From Alphaproteobacteria bacterium (GTDB lineage: Bacteria; Pseudomonadota; Alphaproteobacteria; Rhodobacterales; Rhodobacteraceae), in assembly GCA_030425185.1 (NCBI GenBank), contig JAUIAU010000001.1:62001-126000 (forward strand): a stretch of DNA of 64,000 bases. The letters are read 5' to 3'. The notes beneath the pieces are model-generated. The model did not search any database and was not told where the DNA came from. It saw only the letters and a program-made list of their open reading frames with translations. Shown piece after piece: positions 1 through 8,193 of the stretch. Position numbers and translations under genes: made by a program. How positions within the stretch are numbered: the stretch's first letter is position 1; every line of letters begins with the position of its first letter.

Positions 1-485
1 ATGCGCGGACCTACACGTCGAAGGACGGCTATGTCGTGGCGACCTTCTGGGTGCAGGACGCCGACGGCACGCCCTATGCCGAAAGCCGCCTGCCCCGCCT
101 GCGGCAACTGATCGAGAAGATCCTGAAGGGCGAGATGCTGGCCCGCACCGCCCTCAAGAGCCGGGACAAGATGCGCAAGCGCGAGAGCCAGTTCCGCTTC
201 CCGACCTCGATCAGTTTCGACAATGACGGTTCGGACATCTTCACCATCATCGAGGTCGATACCCGCGACCGGCCCGGCCTGCTCTACGACATCACCAAGA
301 CGCTGGCCGACAGCAACATCTACATCTCGTCGGCACAGATCGCGACCTACGGGGCGCAGGTGGTCGATACCTTCTACGTGAAGGACATGTTCGGCTTGAA
401 GTTCCACTCGAAATCCAAGCAGGAGGCGATTGCGCGCAAGCTGCGCAACGCGATCGAGCAAGGGATGGAGAGGGCGCAATCGTGA
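1..485 (+). CDS. glnD: Bifunctional uridylyltransferase/uridylyl-removing enzyme GlnD, C-terminal part
   Basis: The reading frame is open from base 3 (ARTYTSKDGYVV) to a TGA at 483-485, so the 5' part lies outside the window. The visible part is the C-terminal tail with an ACT-type sensor domain: the stretch TRDRPGLLYDITKTLAD followed by SAQIATYG is the usual ACT beta-alpha-beta core of GlnD. In the family, GlnD uridylylates and deuridylylates PII proteins in response to glutamine, and the ACT domains bind glutamine. The stop overlaps the murJ start (GTGA), so the two genes are probably co-transcribed. The catalytic nucleotidyltransferase and HD domains cannot be checked here. Confidence 0.93.
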   Translation, partial: ARTYTSKDGYVVATFWVQDADGTPYAESRLPRLRQLIEKILKGEMLARTALKSRDKMRKRESQFRFPTSISFDNDGSDIFTIIEVDTRDRPGLLYDITKTLADSNIYISSAQIATYGAQVVDTFYVKDMFGLKFHSKSKQEAIARKLRNAIEQGMERAQS

Positions 486-2047
486 CCAGACCGATCCGGC
501 TTCTGGCCGGGTTTCTGACCGTCGGGCTCTGGACCATGGCGAGCCGGGTGCTCGGCTTCGCGCGGGACATCCTGATCGCGGCCTATCTCGGCTCGGGCCC
601 GGTTGCCGAAGCCTTCCTGATCGCCTTCAGCCTGCCGAACATGTTCCGCCGCTTCTTCGCGGAAGGCGCGTTCAACATGGCCTTCGTGCCGATGTTCTCG
701 AAGAAGCTCGAATCCGGCGAGGGCCCGCTCGACTTCGCGCGGGACGCCTTCTCGGGCATGGCGCTGGTGCTGAGCGTCTTCACCGTGGCCGGGATCGCCT
801 TCATGCCTGCGCTGGTGCTGGCGATGGCCAGCGGGTTCGCGGGCGACGAGCGCTTCGCGATGACGGTCGAGTATGGCCGGATCGCGTTTCCCTACATCCT
901 GTTCATCTCGCTGAGCGCGCTGGTCTCGGGCGTGCTGAACGCCACCGGGCGGTTCCTCGCGGCGGCGGCGGCCCCGGCCCTGCTGAACCTGATCTTCCTC
1001 GCGGCGATGCTGCTGGTGGACAGCGTCCACCCGGCCCACCCCGAGGACACGCTGATCGGACAGGCGCTGGTCTGGGCGGTGCCGCTGGGCGGCATCGTGC
1101 AGCTGGCGCTGGTCTGGATCGCGGCCAGCCGGGCCGGGTTCCGGCTGACGATCCGCCGCCCCCGCCTGACGCCGGAACTGAAACGTCTGGCGATCATCGC
1201 GGCCCCGGCCGTGCTGGCGGGCGGCGTGGTGCAGGTGAACCTGCTGGTCGGCCGCCAGGTCGCCAGCTTTTTCGAGGGGGCCGTGGCCTGGCTGTCCTGG
1301 GCCGACCGGCTCTACCAGTTGCCGCTCGGCGTGGTCGGCATCGCGATCGGGGTCGTCCTGTTGCCCGACCTGTCGCGGCGGCTGGCGGCCGGGGACAGCG
1401 CGGGCGGGCGCTTTGCCTTCTCGCGCGCGGCCGAGGTCTGCCTCGCGCTGACCGTGCCTGCCGCCGTCGCGCTGTGCGTGATCCCCGGGCCGCTGGTATC
1501 GGTCCTGTTCCAGCGCGGCGCCTTCACCGAGGCGGACGTGGCCGCCACCGCGCTGGCCGTGGCCGTCTACGGCGCGGGCCTGCCCGCTTTCGTGCTGCAG
1601 AAGGTACTGCAGCCGCTCTTCTACGCGCGCGAGGACACCCGCAGCCCGCTGCGCTATGCCGTGGTGGCGATGGCGATCAATGCGGGCGTCGCGGTCGGCC
1701 TCGCGCCGGTCACCGGCTTCATTGCCGCCGCCCTCGGGACCACGCTGGCGGGCTGGGGCATGGCGGCGCTGCTCTGGCGCGGCTCGCGCGGCATGGGCGA
1801 GGCCGCGACCCTCGACGACCGGTTCCGGGCCCGGGTCTGGCGCATCCTCGCCGCCTCGGCGGTGATGGGCGCGGTGCTCTGGGGCGCGGCACAGGGGATG
1901 GAAAGCTGGCTCGCCACCAGCGGTGTGCGCTACCTGGCGCTGACGCTGCTCGTGGGCCTCGGGATCGTCAGCTACGGCATCGCCGGGCAGGTGCTGGGGG
2001 CCTTCCGAGCCAGCGAGTTCCGCGCGGCGTTCCGCCGTCAGCGCTGA
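482..2047 (+). CDS. murJ: Lipid II flippase MurJ (MviN)
   Basis: The 521-aa polytopic membrane protein starts with a GTG that overlaps the glnD stop by four bases. The N-terminus (LAGFLTVGLWTMASRVLGFA) and the segment AYLGSGPVAEAFLIAFSLPN are characteristic of MviN/MurJ in the MOP superfamily. About 13-14 hydrophobic segments are spread through the protein, and the length matches the family. It should move lipid II across the inner membrane during peptidoglycan synthesis. The glnD-murJ-trpS order is common in Rhodobacterales. The 3' end overlaps the convergent rhomboid-like gene by 10 bp. Confidence 0.95.
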   Translation: MTRPIRLLAGFLTVGLWTMASRVLGFARDILIAAYLGSGPVAEAFLIAFSLPNMFRRFFAEGAFNMAFVPMFSKKLESGEGPLDFARDAFSGMALVLSVFTVAGIAFMPALVLAMASGFAGDERFAMTVEYGRIAFPYILFISLSALVSGVLNATGRFLAAAAAPALLNLIFLAAMLLVDSVHPAHPEDTLIGQALVWAVPLGGIVQLALVWIAASRAGFRLTIRRPRLTPELKRLAIIAAPAVLAGGVVQVNLLVGRQVASFFEGAVAWLSWADRLYQLPLGVVGIAIGVVLLPDLSRRLAAGDSAGGRFAFSRAAEVCLALTVPAAVALCVIPGPLVSVLFQRGAFTEADVAATALAVAVYGAGLPAFVLQKVLQPLFYAREDTRSPLRYAVVAMAINAGVAVGLAPVTGFIAAALGTTLAGWGMAALLWRGSRGMGEAATLDDRFRARVWRILAASAVMGAVLWGAAQGMESWLATSGVRYLALTLLVGLGIVSYGIAGQVLGAFRASEFRAAFRRQR

Positions 2048-2733
2048 CGCAGGCGCGCCAGCACGCGCTGCCAGCCGCCGGGGCTGACGACGAAGGACAG
2101 CGCGAACCCGGTGATGAACCCGGTCAGGTCGGCGACCCACTCGTTCGTCGAGCCGAAGAGCAGGCCGAAGACCAGCTGGATGCCGAGCAGCATTCCGATC
2201 AGGGAAAAGGCCCGCAGCCGGTTCTGCCCGACCGCGTCGAGGCTGGTCCACATCAGGTAGGTGAAGCCGCCGATCAGGCCGTAGACCCCGGGATAGCCGC
2301 CGACGAGCGGGTACTCTTCGGTCAGCAGCAGGCCGTAGCCCAGCGCCCCGGCCACCGCGGACAGGAAGAAGATGGCGAGGAAGGCAAAACCGCCGAACGC
2401 CTCGCCCACCATCTTGCCCATGGCGAGGATGAAGACCACGACGAACAGGGCATGCGTGAAGCTGGCGTGGATCAGCGGGTAGGTCACGAAGCGCGCCAGT
2501 TGCTCGACCGGCCAGCGGTTGTTGGCGCGCATCCATTCGAAGATGACGTCCGCGAAGGCCCAGTCCTGCACCGCGGCCAGGCGCCATCCCACCGCCTCCG
2601 GCCCGCCGATCAGGCCGCGCGCGCCCAGCGTGAACAAAAGCTCGATCCCCGCGATCACCGCGACGAGCGCGATCACCACCGGCGGCAGCGGATTGAACGG
2701 GGCGGCGTTCGGGTCCATGTCGGGCGGGGTCAT
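2038..2733 (-). CDS. Rhomboid-fold membrane protein lacking the protease catalytic residues
   Basis: The 231-aa protein has about six hydrophobic segments and the rhomboid layout, starting at ATG 2733 (MTPPDMDPN). The active-site positions look substituted. The GxSG loop that normally carries the nucleophile reads GGYPGVYGLIGG, with Pro where Ser is expected. The TM2 segment HASFTHALFVVVF lacks the Asn of HxxxN. The last-helix His reads VADLTGFITGF, with Asp where AH[IL]GG is usual. I infer a non-proteolytic rhomboid homologue, perhaps binding or chaperoning membrane proteins as derlins do. Annotation pipelines would call it a rhomboid protease. The 3' end overlaps murJ by 10 bp, convergently. 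Confidence 0.75.
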   Translation of the reverse strand: MTPPDMDPNAAPFNPLPPVVIALVAVIAGIELLFTLGARGLIGGPEAVGWRLAAVQDWAFADVIFEWMRANNRWPVEQLARFVTYPLIHASFTHALFVVVFILAMGKMVGEAFGGFAFLAIFFLSAVAGALGYGLLLTEEYPLVGGYPGVYGLIGGFTYLMWTSLDAVGQNRLRAFSLIGMLLGIQLVFGLLFGSTNEWVADLTGFITGFALSFVVSPGGWQRVLARLRQR

Positions 2734-2811
2734 CGCGGGGCCTTCGGTTGACGGCAGGATGGGGCATGGGTAAGCCACCCGCACCCTCAGGTCCAGACGG
2801 AGACAGGCCGC

Positions 2812-3831
2812 ATGACTGCGCCCCACTTCACCCCGCGCGTGTTCTCGGGCATCCAGCCCTCGGGCGGCCTGACGCTGGGCAACTACCTCGGCGCGATCCG
2901 GCGCTTCGTCGAGATGCAGGACCGCGGCGGGTTCGAGACGATCTACTGCATGGTGGACCTGCACGCGATCACCGTCTGGCAGGACCCCGAGGCGCTGCGG
3001 AAGAACACGCGCGAGCTCTGCGCGGGTTTCATCGCCGCCGGGATCGACCCGGAAAAGTCCATCCTCTTCAACCAGAGCCAGGTGCCGGAACACGCCCAGT
3101 TGGGCTGGATCTTCAACTGCGTCGCGCGGATGGGCTGGATGGCCCGCATGACCCAGTGGAAGGACAAGGCCGGGAAGAACTCGGAAAACGCCTCGCTGGG
3201 CCTCTTCGCCTATCCCGCGCTGATGGCCGCGGACATTCTCGTCTACCACGCCACCCATGTGCCGGTGGGCGAAGACCAGAAGCAGCATCTCGAACTGACC
3301 CGCGACATCGCGGCGAAGTTCAACCACGACTACGGCGTGGACTTCTTCCCGCTGACCGAGCCGGTGATCGAGGGCGCGGCCACCCGCGTCATGAGCCTGC
3401 GCGACGGGTCGAAGAAGATGTCGAAGTCGGACCCGTCGGACATGAGCCGGATCAACATGACCGACGACGCGGACGCGATCGCCAAGAAGATCCGCAAGGC
3501 CAAGACCGATCCGGAGCCCCTGCCCGAAACGGCGGAGGGGCTGGCGGACCGCCCCGAGGCGCGCAACCTCGTGAACATCTACGCCGCGCTGTCGGACCTG
3601 ACGGTGGAGCAGGCGATGGCGCAGGTCGGCGGTCAGCAGTTCGGACAGTTCAAGCCGATGCTCGCCGATCTGGCGGTCGAGAAGCTGGCGCCGATCTCGG
3701 GCGAGATGGCGCGCCTGATGGAAGCCCCGGACGAGATCGACGCGATCCTCGCGCGCGGCGCCGAGCGGGCGCGCGAACTGGCCTCGCCGATCCTGCAGCG
3801 CACCTACGAGATCGTCGGCATGGTGCGCTGA
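2812..3831 (+). CDS. trpS: Tryptophanyl-tRNA synthetase
   Basis: This 339-aa class Ic synthetase charges tRNA-Trp. The HIGH-like signature is [12 protein letters not shown] near residues 14-25, and the KMSKS loop reads KKMSKS around residue 203. The tryptophan-binding region [10 protein letters not shown] is present, and the length is normal for bacterial TrpS. The ATG at 2812 follows GGAGACAGG. A flavodoxin-like oxidoreductase gene begins four bases after the stop, which suggests co-transcription. Confidence 0.97.
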   Translation: MTAPHFTPRVFSGIQPSGGLTLGNYLGAIRRFVEMQDRGGFETIYCMVDLHAITVWQDPEALRKNTRELCAGFIAAGIDPEKSILFNQSQVPEHAQLGWIFNCVARMGWMARMTQWKDKAGKNSENASLGLFAYPALMAADILVYHATHVPVGEDQKQHLELTRDIAAKFNHDYGVDFFPLTEPVIEGAATRVMSLRDGSKKMSKSDPSDMSRINMTDDADAIAKKIRKAKTDPEPLPETAEGLADRPEARNLVNIYAALSDLTVEQAMAQVGGQQFGQFKPMLADLAVEKLAPISGEMARLMEAPDEIDAILARGAERARELASPILQRTYEIVGMVR

Positions 3832-3835
3832 GACG

Positions 3836-4591
3836 GTGCCGGTCACGCTGGTCCTGACCATCCACCCCGAACCGCGGTCCTTCACCGCGGCCTGGGCCGG
3901 GGCCAGCGCGACAGCGGCCGAGGCCCTCGGGCACCGCATTCTGCGCTCGGACCCCTATGCAGAGGGCTTTGCCCCGGCCGAGGGACCCGCGCTCTATTCC
4001 GATCCGCCCGTGCCCTTCGATCCTCTCAAGGCACAGGAAACCCTGTCGGACGCGACCCTGCCCACCGACGTGGCCCGCGAGGTCGCACGGCTGCGGCAGG
4101 CCGACCGCCTGATCATCCATTTCCCGATGTGGTGGTTCGCCCCGCCCGCGATGCTGAAGGGCTGGTGCGACCGGGTGCTGGTGCATGGCCTGCTGCATGA
4201 CACCGACAACCGGTTCGACCGTGGCCGCTTCCGGCATCTGGACGTGCTGTTCTGCGTGACGACCGGCGGCGACGCGGTCGAAAGCGGTCCCGACGGGCGA
4301 GAGGGACACTGGCGCCTGTTGCTGTGGCCGCTGGCGCAGACCTTCCGCTACATGGGGGCCCGCGTGAAGGAACCCGTCGCGCTGCATGGCGTGCACGGCT
4401 ATCACATGGGCCCGCGCAAGGCCGCGCTGGAGGAGCGCCTCGCGCAGGCCCTCGACGCACAAATGGCCCTTCTGGCGGCGTGGGACGACCGGCCCGACTG
4501 GCCGTTCCATACGGACGCGGACTTCGACGCGGAGGGGCGGCTCAAGGCCGGGATCACGTCGTTCGATCCCTTCATCCGGCACCGGGAGTGA
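3836..4591 (+). CDS. NAD(P)H-dependent flavin oxidoreductase (flavodoxin-like fold)
   Basis: The 251-aa protein starts with GTG 3836, four bases after trpS. The N-terminus LVLTIHPEPRSFTAAWA and the motif IIHFPMWWFAPPAMLKGWCDRV match the KefF/MdaB/NQO1-like NAD(P)H quinone reductase family, which carries FMN or FAD and performs two-electron reduction of quinones or similar acceptors. The central segment FCVTTGGDAVESGPDGREGHW fits the flavin-binding loop of this family. The substrate is unknown. It is probably soluble, since no signal or membrane segment is visible. Confidence 0.8.
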   Translation: MPVTLVLTIHPEPRSFTAAWAGASATAAEALGHRILRSDPYAEGFAPAEGPALYSDPPVPFDPLKAQETLSDATLPTDVAREVARLRQADRLIIHFPMWWFAPPAMLKGWCDRVLVHGLLHDTDNRFDRGRFRHLDVLFCVTTGGDAVESGPDGREGHWRLLLWPLAQTFRYMGARVKEPVALHGVHGYHMGPRKAALEERLAQALDAQMALLAAWDDRPDWPFHTDADFDAEGRLKAGITSFDPFIRHRE

Positions 4592-4651
4592 CGCAACGGC
4601 ACTCCGTTTCGGTGCAATTGCGCACATTTTGAGCACGCCGCAGGGGTGGAC

Positions 4652-4667
4652 TTGCGCCAGCGCGCAA
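4652..4667. promoter_or_regulatory. Inverted repeat in the promoter region of the 39-aa gene
   Basis: TTGCGC and GCGCAA form a perfect inverted repeat with a 4-nt spacer. It lies inside the spacer of a possible promoter (TGGACT 4647-4652, TATACG 4670-4675, 17 nt apart). A related sequence, TTGCGCAC, lies about 35 bp upstream. It could be an operator for a dimeric repressor; the regulator is unknown. Confidence 0.4.
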
Positions 4668-4709
4668 ACTATACGTTGGTCTCCGATCCAACAACCAAAG
4701 GAGGCCCGC

Positions 4710-4829
4710 ATGGCCCACAAGACCGCCCAGGCGGCCCTGTCCGCGCCTGTCACGACTTCCAAGGGTCATCCCTTGCCGAAGAATGCAGGGGGAATGGCAT
4801 ACCAGCAAGGCTTCGCCTCGGCTGCGTAA
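4710..4829 (+). CDS. Small protein of 39 aa, function unknown
   Basis: The frame starts at ATG 4710, seven bases after a near-perfect Shine-Dalgarno (AAAGGAGG, 4696-4703), by far the strongest in this part of the window. It encodes a basic peptide beginning MAHKTAQAALSAPVTT and ending GGMAYQQGFASAA. No hydrophobic segment or signal peptide is visible, and I do not recognise a family. It sits alone between trpS/oxidoreductase and the aminotransferase, with its own putative promoter and dyad. The strong ribosome site argues for real translation. Confidence 0.55.
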   Translation: MAHKTAQAALSAPVTTSKGHPLPKNAGGMAYQQGFASAA

Positions 4830-4907
4830 CGAACAGCGTACGGGCGGGCTGGACCTCCGGTTCCCGCTCGCCCTATGGTCCCGCCGACAAGGAAGGGGAC
4901 CGCGCAG

Positions 4908-5771
4908 ATGGCAACCGGAACCAACATCAAGACATATTTCAACGGTGCCTGGCATGACGGGGATATCCCGATCATGCGCGCGGCCGATCACGGCTCGTGG
5001 CTCGGGACGACCGTCTTCGACGGCGCCCGCCGCTTCGAGGGCGTGACGCCCGACCTCGGCGCCCATTGCGCGCGGGTCAATCGCAGCGCGGAAGCACTGA
5101 TGATCACCCCCACGGTCGAAACCGCAGACATGGTCGCGATCGTTCGGGAAGGGCTGGCCGCCTATGCCCCCGACGCGGCGGTCTACATCCGGCCGATGTA
5201 CTGGGCGCTGGAAGGCGGCGACCTCGGCGTGGCCCCAAAGGAGGGTGCCACGGGTTTTGCCGTCTGCCTCGAACAGATCCCGATGGCGGACCCGGCGACC
5301 TCGACGACCCTGACCCGGACCCGCTTCCGCCGCCCGGTGCTTGAGGACGCGGTGGTCAACGCCAAGGCCGGGTGTCTTTACCCGAACAACGCGCGGATGC
5401 TCGTCGAGGCCCGCCAGAAAGGGTTCGGCAACGCGCTGGTGGCCGACGCGATGGGCAACGTGGCCGAGACCGCGACCGCCAACGTTTTCATGGTGCGCGA
5501 TGGCGTGGTCTTCACCCCGATCGCGAACGGCACGTTCCTCGCCGGGATCACCCGCAGCCGCCACATCGCCAACCTGCGCGCGGACGGGGTCGAGGTGGTC
5601 GAAACCGTTCTGGGCTTCCGGGACTTCGAGGAGGCCGACGAGGTCTTCCTGTCCGGCAACATGACGAAGGTGACCCCCGTCACCCGGTTCGAGGACACCC
5701 ACTACCAGGTCGGCCCGATGACCCGGCGCGTGCGCGAGCTCTACTGGGACTGGGCGCTGTCGGCGGCCTGA
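4908..5771 (+). CDS. ilvE: Branched-chain amino acid aminotransferase (class IV)
   Basis: The 287-aa protein starts at ATG 4908 (MATGTNIKTYF), preceded by GGAAGGGG. An in-frame ATG 33 bases upstream lacks a ribosome site. Fold-type IV PLP features are visible: RAADHGSWLGTTVFDGARRF near the N-terminus, the lysine in VVNAKAGCLYPNNARM (expected Schiff-base lysine), GNVAETATANVFMV, and LAGITRSRHI. The expected reaction is transamination of Leu, Ile and Val with 2-oxoglutarate. D-amino-acid transaminase or aminodeoxychorismate lyase share this fold, but the overall sequence fits the IlvE-like branch found in Rhodobacteraceae. Confidence 0.83.
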   Translation: MATGTNIKTYFNGAWHDGDIPIMRAADHGSWLGTTVFDGARRFEGVTPDLGAHCARVNRSAEALMITPTVETADMVAIVREGLAAYAPDAAVYIRPMYWALEGGDLGVAPKEGATGFAVCLEQIPMADPATSTTLTRTRFRRPVLEDAVVNAKAGCLYPNNARMLVEARQKGFGNALVADAMGNVAETATANVFMVRDGVVFTPIANGTFLAGITRSRHIANLRADGVEVVETVLGFRDFEEADEVFLSGNMTKVTPVTRFEDTHYQVGPMTRRVRELYWDWALSAA

Positions 5772-5837
5772 GTCCGCGGCGCTTGCACGGGCACGGCGGC
5801 TGCGCCATCCTGCACAGCCGCGACAGGGAGAGCGACG

Positions 5838-6293
5838 ATGCGCAAGTTCATGGTGGTGCTGGACGACAGCCGCGAATGCCTCAACGCGATGCGCTTTGCC
5901 GCGATGCGGGCCGCCAATACCGGCGGCGGCGTGCTGATCCTGTCCGTGATCCCGCCTGACGAGTTCAACCACTGGATCGGCGTCGGCGAGGTGATGCGGC
6001 AGGAGGCGCGCGAGCGGATCGAGGCGCATTTCGAGGTCTTCGCCAAGTGGATGCGCGACAAGCAGGGTGTCGACCCGGAACTGGTGATCCGCGAGGGCGA
6101 GCCGGTGGACGAGATCCTCGCCCAGGTGAAGGAAGATCCGGAGATCGGGGTGCTCGTGCTCGGCGCGGCCGCGGACAAGAAGGGACCCGGCCCGCTGGTG
6201 ACCTCGCTGGTGCGGCAGGCCGGCTCGCTGCCGCTGCCGCTGACCATCGTGCCGGGCGACATGAGCAAGGAGCAGCTTCAGGCGGTGACCTGA
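5838..6293 (+). CDS. Universal stress protein, UspA family
   Basis: The 151-aa single Usp domain begins KFMVVLDDSRECLNAMRFAAMRA, the typical first strand and helix, and ends with a variant of the nucleotide loop, VLGAAADKKGPGPLVTSLV, followed by LPLTIVPG. The loop keeps Gly residues but is not a perfect G-2X-G-9X-G(S/T) match, so ATP binding is uncertain. The gene stands alone, downstream of the aminotransferase with a 66-bp gap, and carries a GGGAGAG ribosome site. Proteins of this type help stress survival. The partner is unknown. Confidence 0.88.
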   Translation: MRKFMVVLDDSRECLNAMRFAAMRAANTGGGVLILSVIPPDEFNHWIGVGEVMRQEARERIEAHFEVFAKWMRDKQGVDPELVIREGEPVDEILAQVKEDPEIGVLVLGAAADKKGPGPLVTSLVRQAGSLPLPLTIVPGDMSKEQLQAVT

Positions 6294-6315
6294 GCGCTCG
6301 CGCATAGGGCGAGTT

Positions 6316-6332
6316 TCTGGAATTCTTCCAGA
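6316..6332. promoter_or_regulatory. Irr-box-like dyad upstream of nfu
   Basis: TCTGGAATTCTTCCAGA is a perfect inverted repeat with a 7-3-7 layout. The iron control element bound by Irr in alphaproteobacteria has the same layout (TTTAGAA-N3-TTCTAAA), and five of seven positions per arm agree. It lies just upstream of the nfu promoter. Iron control of an Fe-S carrier is plausible, but no binding is shown. Confidence 0.45.
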
Positions 6333-6336
6333 CGCG

Positions 6337-6367
6337 TTGACGGGGCAGCCCCCCGCCGCCATATAAG
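6337..6367 (+). promoter_or_regulatory. Promoter of nfu-tsaB-rimI
   Basis: TTGACG (6337-6342) and TATAAG (6362-6367) are close to housekeeping -35 and -10 boxes. The 19-nt spacer is slightly long. The nfu start is 25 bp downstream. Confidence 0.5.
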
Positions 6368-6391
6368 AGGCAACCTGAAGGGGGCCTGCCC

Positions 6392-6955
6392 ATGTTCATC
6401 CAGACCGAATCCACTCCGAACCCGGCGACGCTGAAGTTCCTGCCCGGCCAGGAAGTGCTCGAGGTCGGCACCGCCGACTTCCCGGATGCCGAAAGCGCCG
6501 CGCGCTCGCCGCTGGCCGCGCGGATCTTCGCGGTGGACGGGGTGAAAGCGGTGTTCTTCGGCCTCGATTTCGTCACCGTCACCAAGGCCGACGCGACCGA
6601 GTGGGACCACATCAAGCCCGCGATCCTCGGCGCGATCATGGAACACTACCAGTCCGGCGCGCCGGTCATGGGCGCGGGCGAAGGCCCGTCGGACGGGCAC
6701 GCCAGCCATGACGGCCCGGACGGCGAGATCGTCACGCAGATCAAGGAGTTGCTCGACACCCGCGTGCGCCCGGCCGTGGCGCAGGACGGCGGCGACATCA
6801 CCTTCCACGGCTTCGACCGCGGCATCGTTTACCTGCACATGCAAGGGGCCTGCGCGGGCTGCCCGTCCTCGACCCTGACGCTGAAGATGGGCATCGAGAA
6901 CCTGCTGCGCCACTACATTCCCGAAGTGCTGGAGGTCCGGCCCGTTGCGGCCTGA
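6392..6955 (+). CDS. Nfu-type Fe-S cluster carrier protein
   Basis: The 187-aa protein has an N-terminal Nfu_N domain (FIQTESTPNPATLKFLPGQ) and a C-terminal NifU-like domain with the cluster-binding pair in GACAGCPSSTLTLKMGIE around residue 155. Such proteins carry a 4Fe-4S cluster from the assembly machinery to client enzymes; in this window SdhB and the GlcF-type protein would be possible clients. It heads a tight operon with tsaB (11-bp overlap) and rimI. A strong promoter with an Irr-like dyad lies just upstream. The length is normal. Confidence 0.92.
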   Translation: MFIQTESTPNPATLKFLPGQEVLEVGTADFPDAESAARSPLAARIFAVDGVKAVFFGLDFVTVTKADATEWDHIKPAILGAIMEHYQSGAPVMGAGEGPSDGHASHDGPDGEIVTQIKELLDTRVRPAVAQDGGDITFHGFDRGIVYLHMQGACAGCPSSTLTLKMGIENLLRHYIPEVLEVRPVAA

Positions 6956-7595
6956 GCTCCTGATCCTCGGCTTCGACACATCGGCCGCGCATTGCGCGGC
7001 CGCTTTGCTGTCGGGCGACCGCGTTCTGGCAGCGCGGCACGAGGACATGGGGCGCGGGCAGGCCGAACGCCTGATCCCCCTGCTGGACGAGGTGCTGGCG
7101 GAGGGCGGTGCGGGCTGGTCCGACCTGTCCCGGATCGGGGTCGGCATCGGACCCGGCAACTTCACCGGCATCAGGATCAGCGTCAGCGCCGCGCGCGGGT
7201 TGGCGCTGGGGCTCGGGCTGCCGGCTGTCGGGGTGTCGTTGCTCGATGCCCTCGCGCTCGGCACCGCCGGGCCGCGCCTGACCTGCCTCGCGGCACCGCG
7301 CGGGCAGGTCTACGTCGCGGGCCACGACACCGCCGCGACGATCCCGGCGCAGGCGCTGCCGCTGGAGGCGGTGCCTCGGGACTGGGCAGAGCCGGGCCTT
7401 GTCTGCATCGGCTCCGGCGCGGACGCGGTCGCGGCGCAGCTGGGCGCGACCCCGGCCGACCCGGCGCTGCCCGATGCGGTCGCCATCGCGCGCCTTGCGG
7501 CGCTGGCCCCGACGGACCGACCGCCCGCGCCGCTCTACCTTCGGGCGGCGGATGCGGCCCCGTCGCGTGAAACCGGGCCGAGGATGCTGGCGTGA
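6945..7595 (+). CDS. tsaB: tRNA threonylcarbamoyladenosine biosynthesis protein TsaB
   Basis: The 216-aa protein has the ASKHA-fold start LILGFDTSAAHCAAALLSGD and the TsaB signature GVGIGPGNFTGIRISVSAARGLALGLGLP (read in two parts). TsaB forms a complex with TsaD and TsaE to make t6A37 in ANN-decoding tRNAs. The likely start is TTG 6945, which lies 10 bases after GGAGG and overlaps the nfu end by 11 bp. It is followed by rimI with a GTGA overlap, a classic tsaB-rimI pair. Confidence 0.92.
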   Translation: MRPELLILGFDTSAAHCAAALLSGDRVLAARHEDMGRGQAERLIPLLDEVLAEGGAGWSDLSRIGVGIGPGNFTGIRISVSAARGLALGLGLPAVGVSLLDALALGTAGPRLTCLAAPRGQVYVAGHDTAATIPAQALPLEAVPRDWAEPGLVCIGSGADAVAAQLGATPADPALPDAVAIARLAALAPTDRPPAPLYLRAADAAPSRETGPRMLA

Positions 7596-8017
7596 CGCCC
7601 GACGCGCTTGCGGCCCTGCACGCGCGTTGCTTCCGCCTGCCGCCGCCCTGGAGCGCCGAAGCCTTCGCCGGGATGCTGGAGCTGCCCGGCTGTGTCCTGC
7701 TGACGGACGACACCGGCGCGGCCTTCCTGCTGGGCCGGGCGCTGGCGGGAGAGGCCGAGGTGCTGACGCTTGCCGTCGCGCCCGAGGCGCGGCGCAGGGG
7801 GATCGCCCGCACCCTGCTCGCCCGTTTCGAGGCCGCTGTCCGCGCGGCAGGGGCGGACAGCGCCTTTCTCGAAGTTGCTGCCGACAACCTTGCGGCGCGC
7901 GCGCTCTACGCCGCGCAGGGCTATGCCGAGGCCGGGCGGCGCAAGGGCTACTATTCCGCGCCGGGACAGGCGGCTGTGGACGCGCTTGTCCTGTCCAAGA
8001 CCCTGACGACGAACTGA
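7592..8017 (+). CDS. rimI: Ribosomal protein alanine N-acetyltransferase (GNAT)
   Basis: The 141-aa GNAT protein starts with GTG 7592, overlapping tsaB by four bases. Motif A is clear: VAPEARRRGIARTLLARFE contains the RxxGxA acetyl-CoA loop, followed by FLEVAADNLAARALYAAQGY, typical of RimI. In the family it acetylates the N-terminal alanine of ribosomal protein S18, and some members have broader N-terminal targets. Position next to tsaB supports the assignment. Confidence 0.88.
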   Translation: MTPDALAALHARCFRLPPPWSAEAFAGMLELPGCVLLTDDTGAAFLLGRALAGEAEVLTLAVAPEARRRGIARTLLARFEAAVRAAGADSAFLEVAADNLAARALYAAQGYAEAGRRKGYYSAPGQAAVDALVLSKTLTTN

Positions 8018-8027
8018 CCCAGCGTCA

Positions 8028-8067
8028 TTTGCCCGGTTCGCAGGCACCTGCCGCCTGACGGGGCAAA
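8028..8067 (+). terminator. Stem-loop after rimI
   Basis: Outer arms TTTGCCC (8028-8034) and GGGCAAA (8061-8067) pair perfectly and enclose a second perfect dyad, GCAGG/CCTGC (8040-8051). No T-run follows. It probably marks the 3' end of the nfu-tsaB-rimI message, or is a leader structure if transcription starts further upstream. Confidence 0.35.
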
Positions 8068-8084
8068 GCGCACCGAAAAGGCAC

Positions 8085-8114
8085 TTGACCCCCTTCCTGC
8101 CCTGCGTCCTAAAT
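8085..8114 (+). promoter_or_regulatory. Putative promoter of the BMP transporter operon
   Basis: TTGACC (8085-8090) and CTAAAT (8109-8114) are separated by 18 nt. The binding-protein start is 80 bp downstream. Confidence 0.4.
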
Positions 8115-8193
8115 CGCTCCATCCAAGGAATTGGCGGCCCTGTGTCCCGGATCGGGATTCGCGGCTGAATTACAACCAACCGGGAGACCATTC

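Noticed and set aside
374-2767. Long antisense open frames opposite murJ and other genes
   Set aside because: They are Arg/Gly/Ala/His-rich shadow frames caused by the GC-rich third positions of real genes and have no domain or ribosome-site support.
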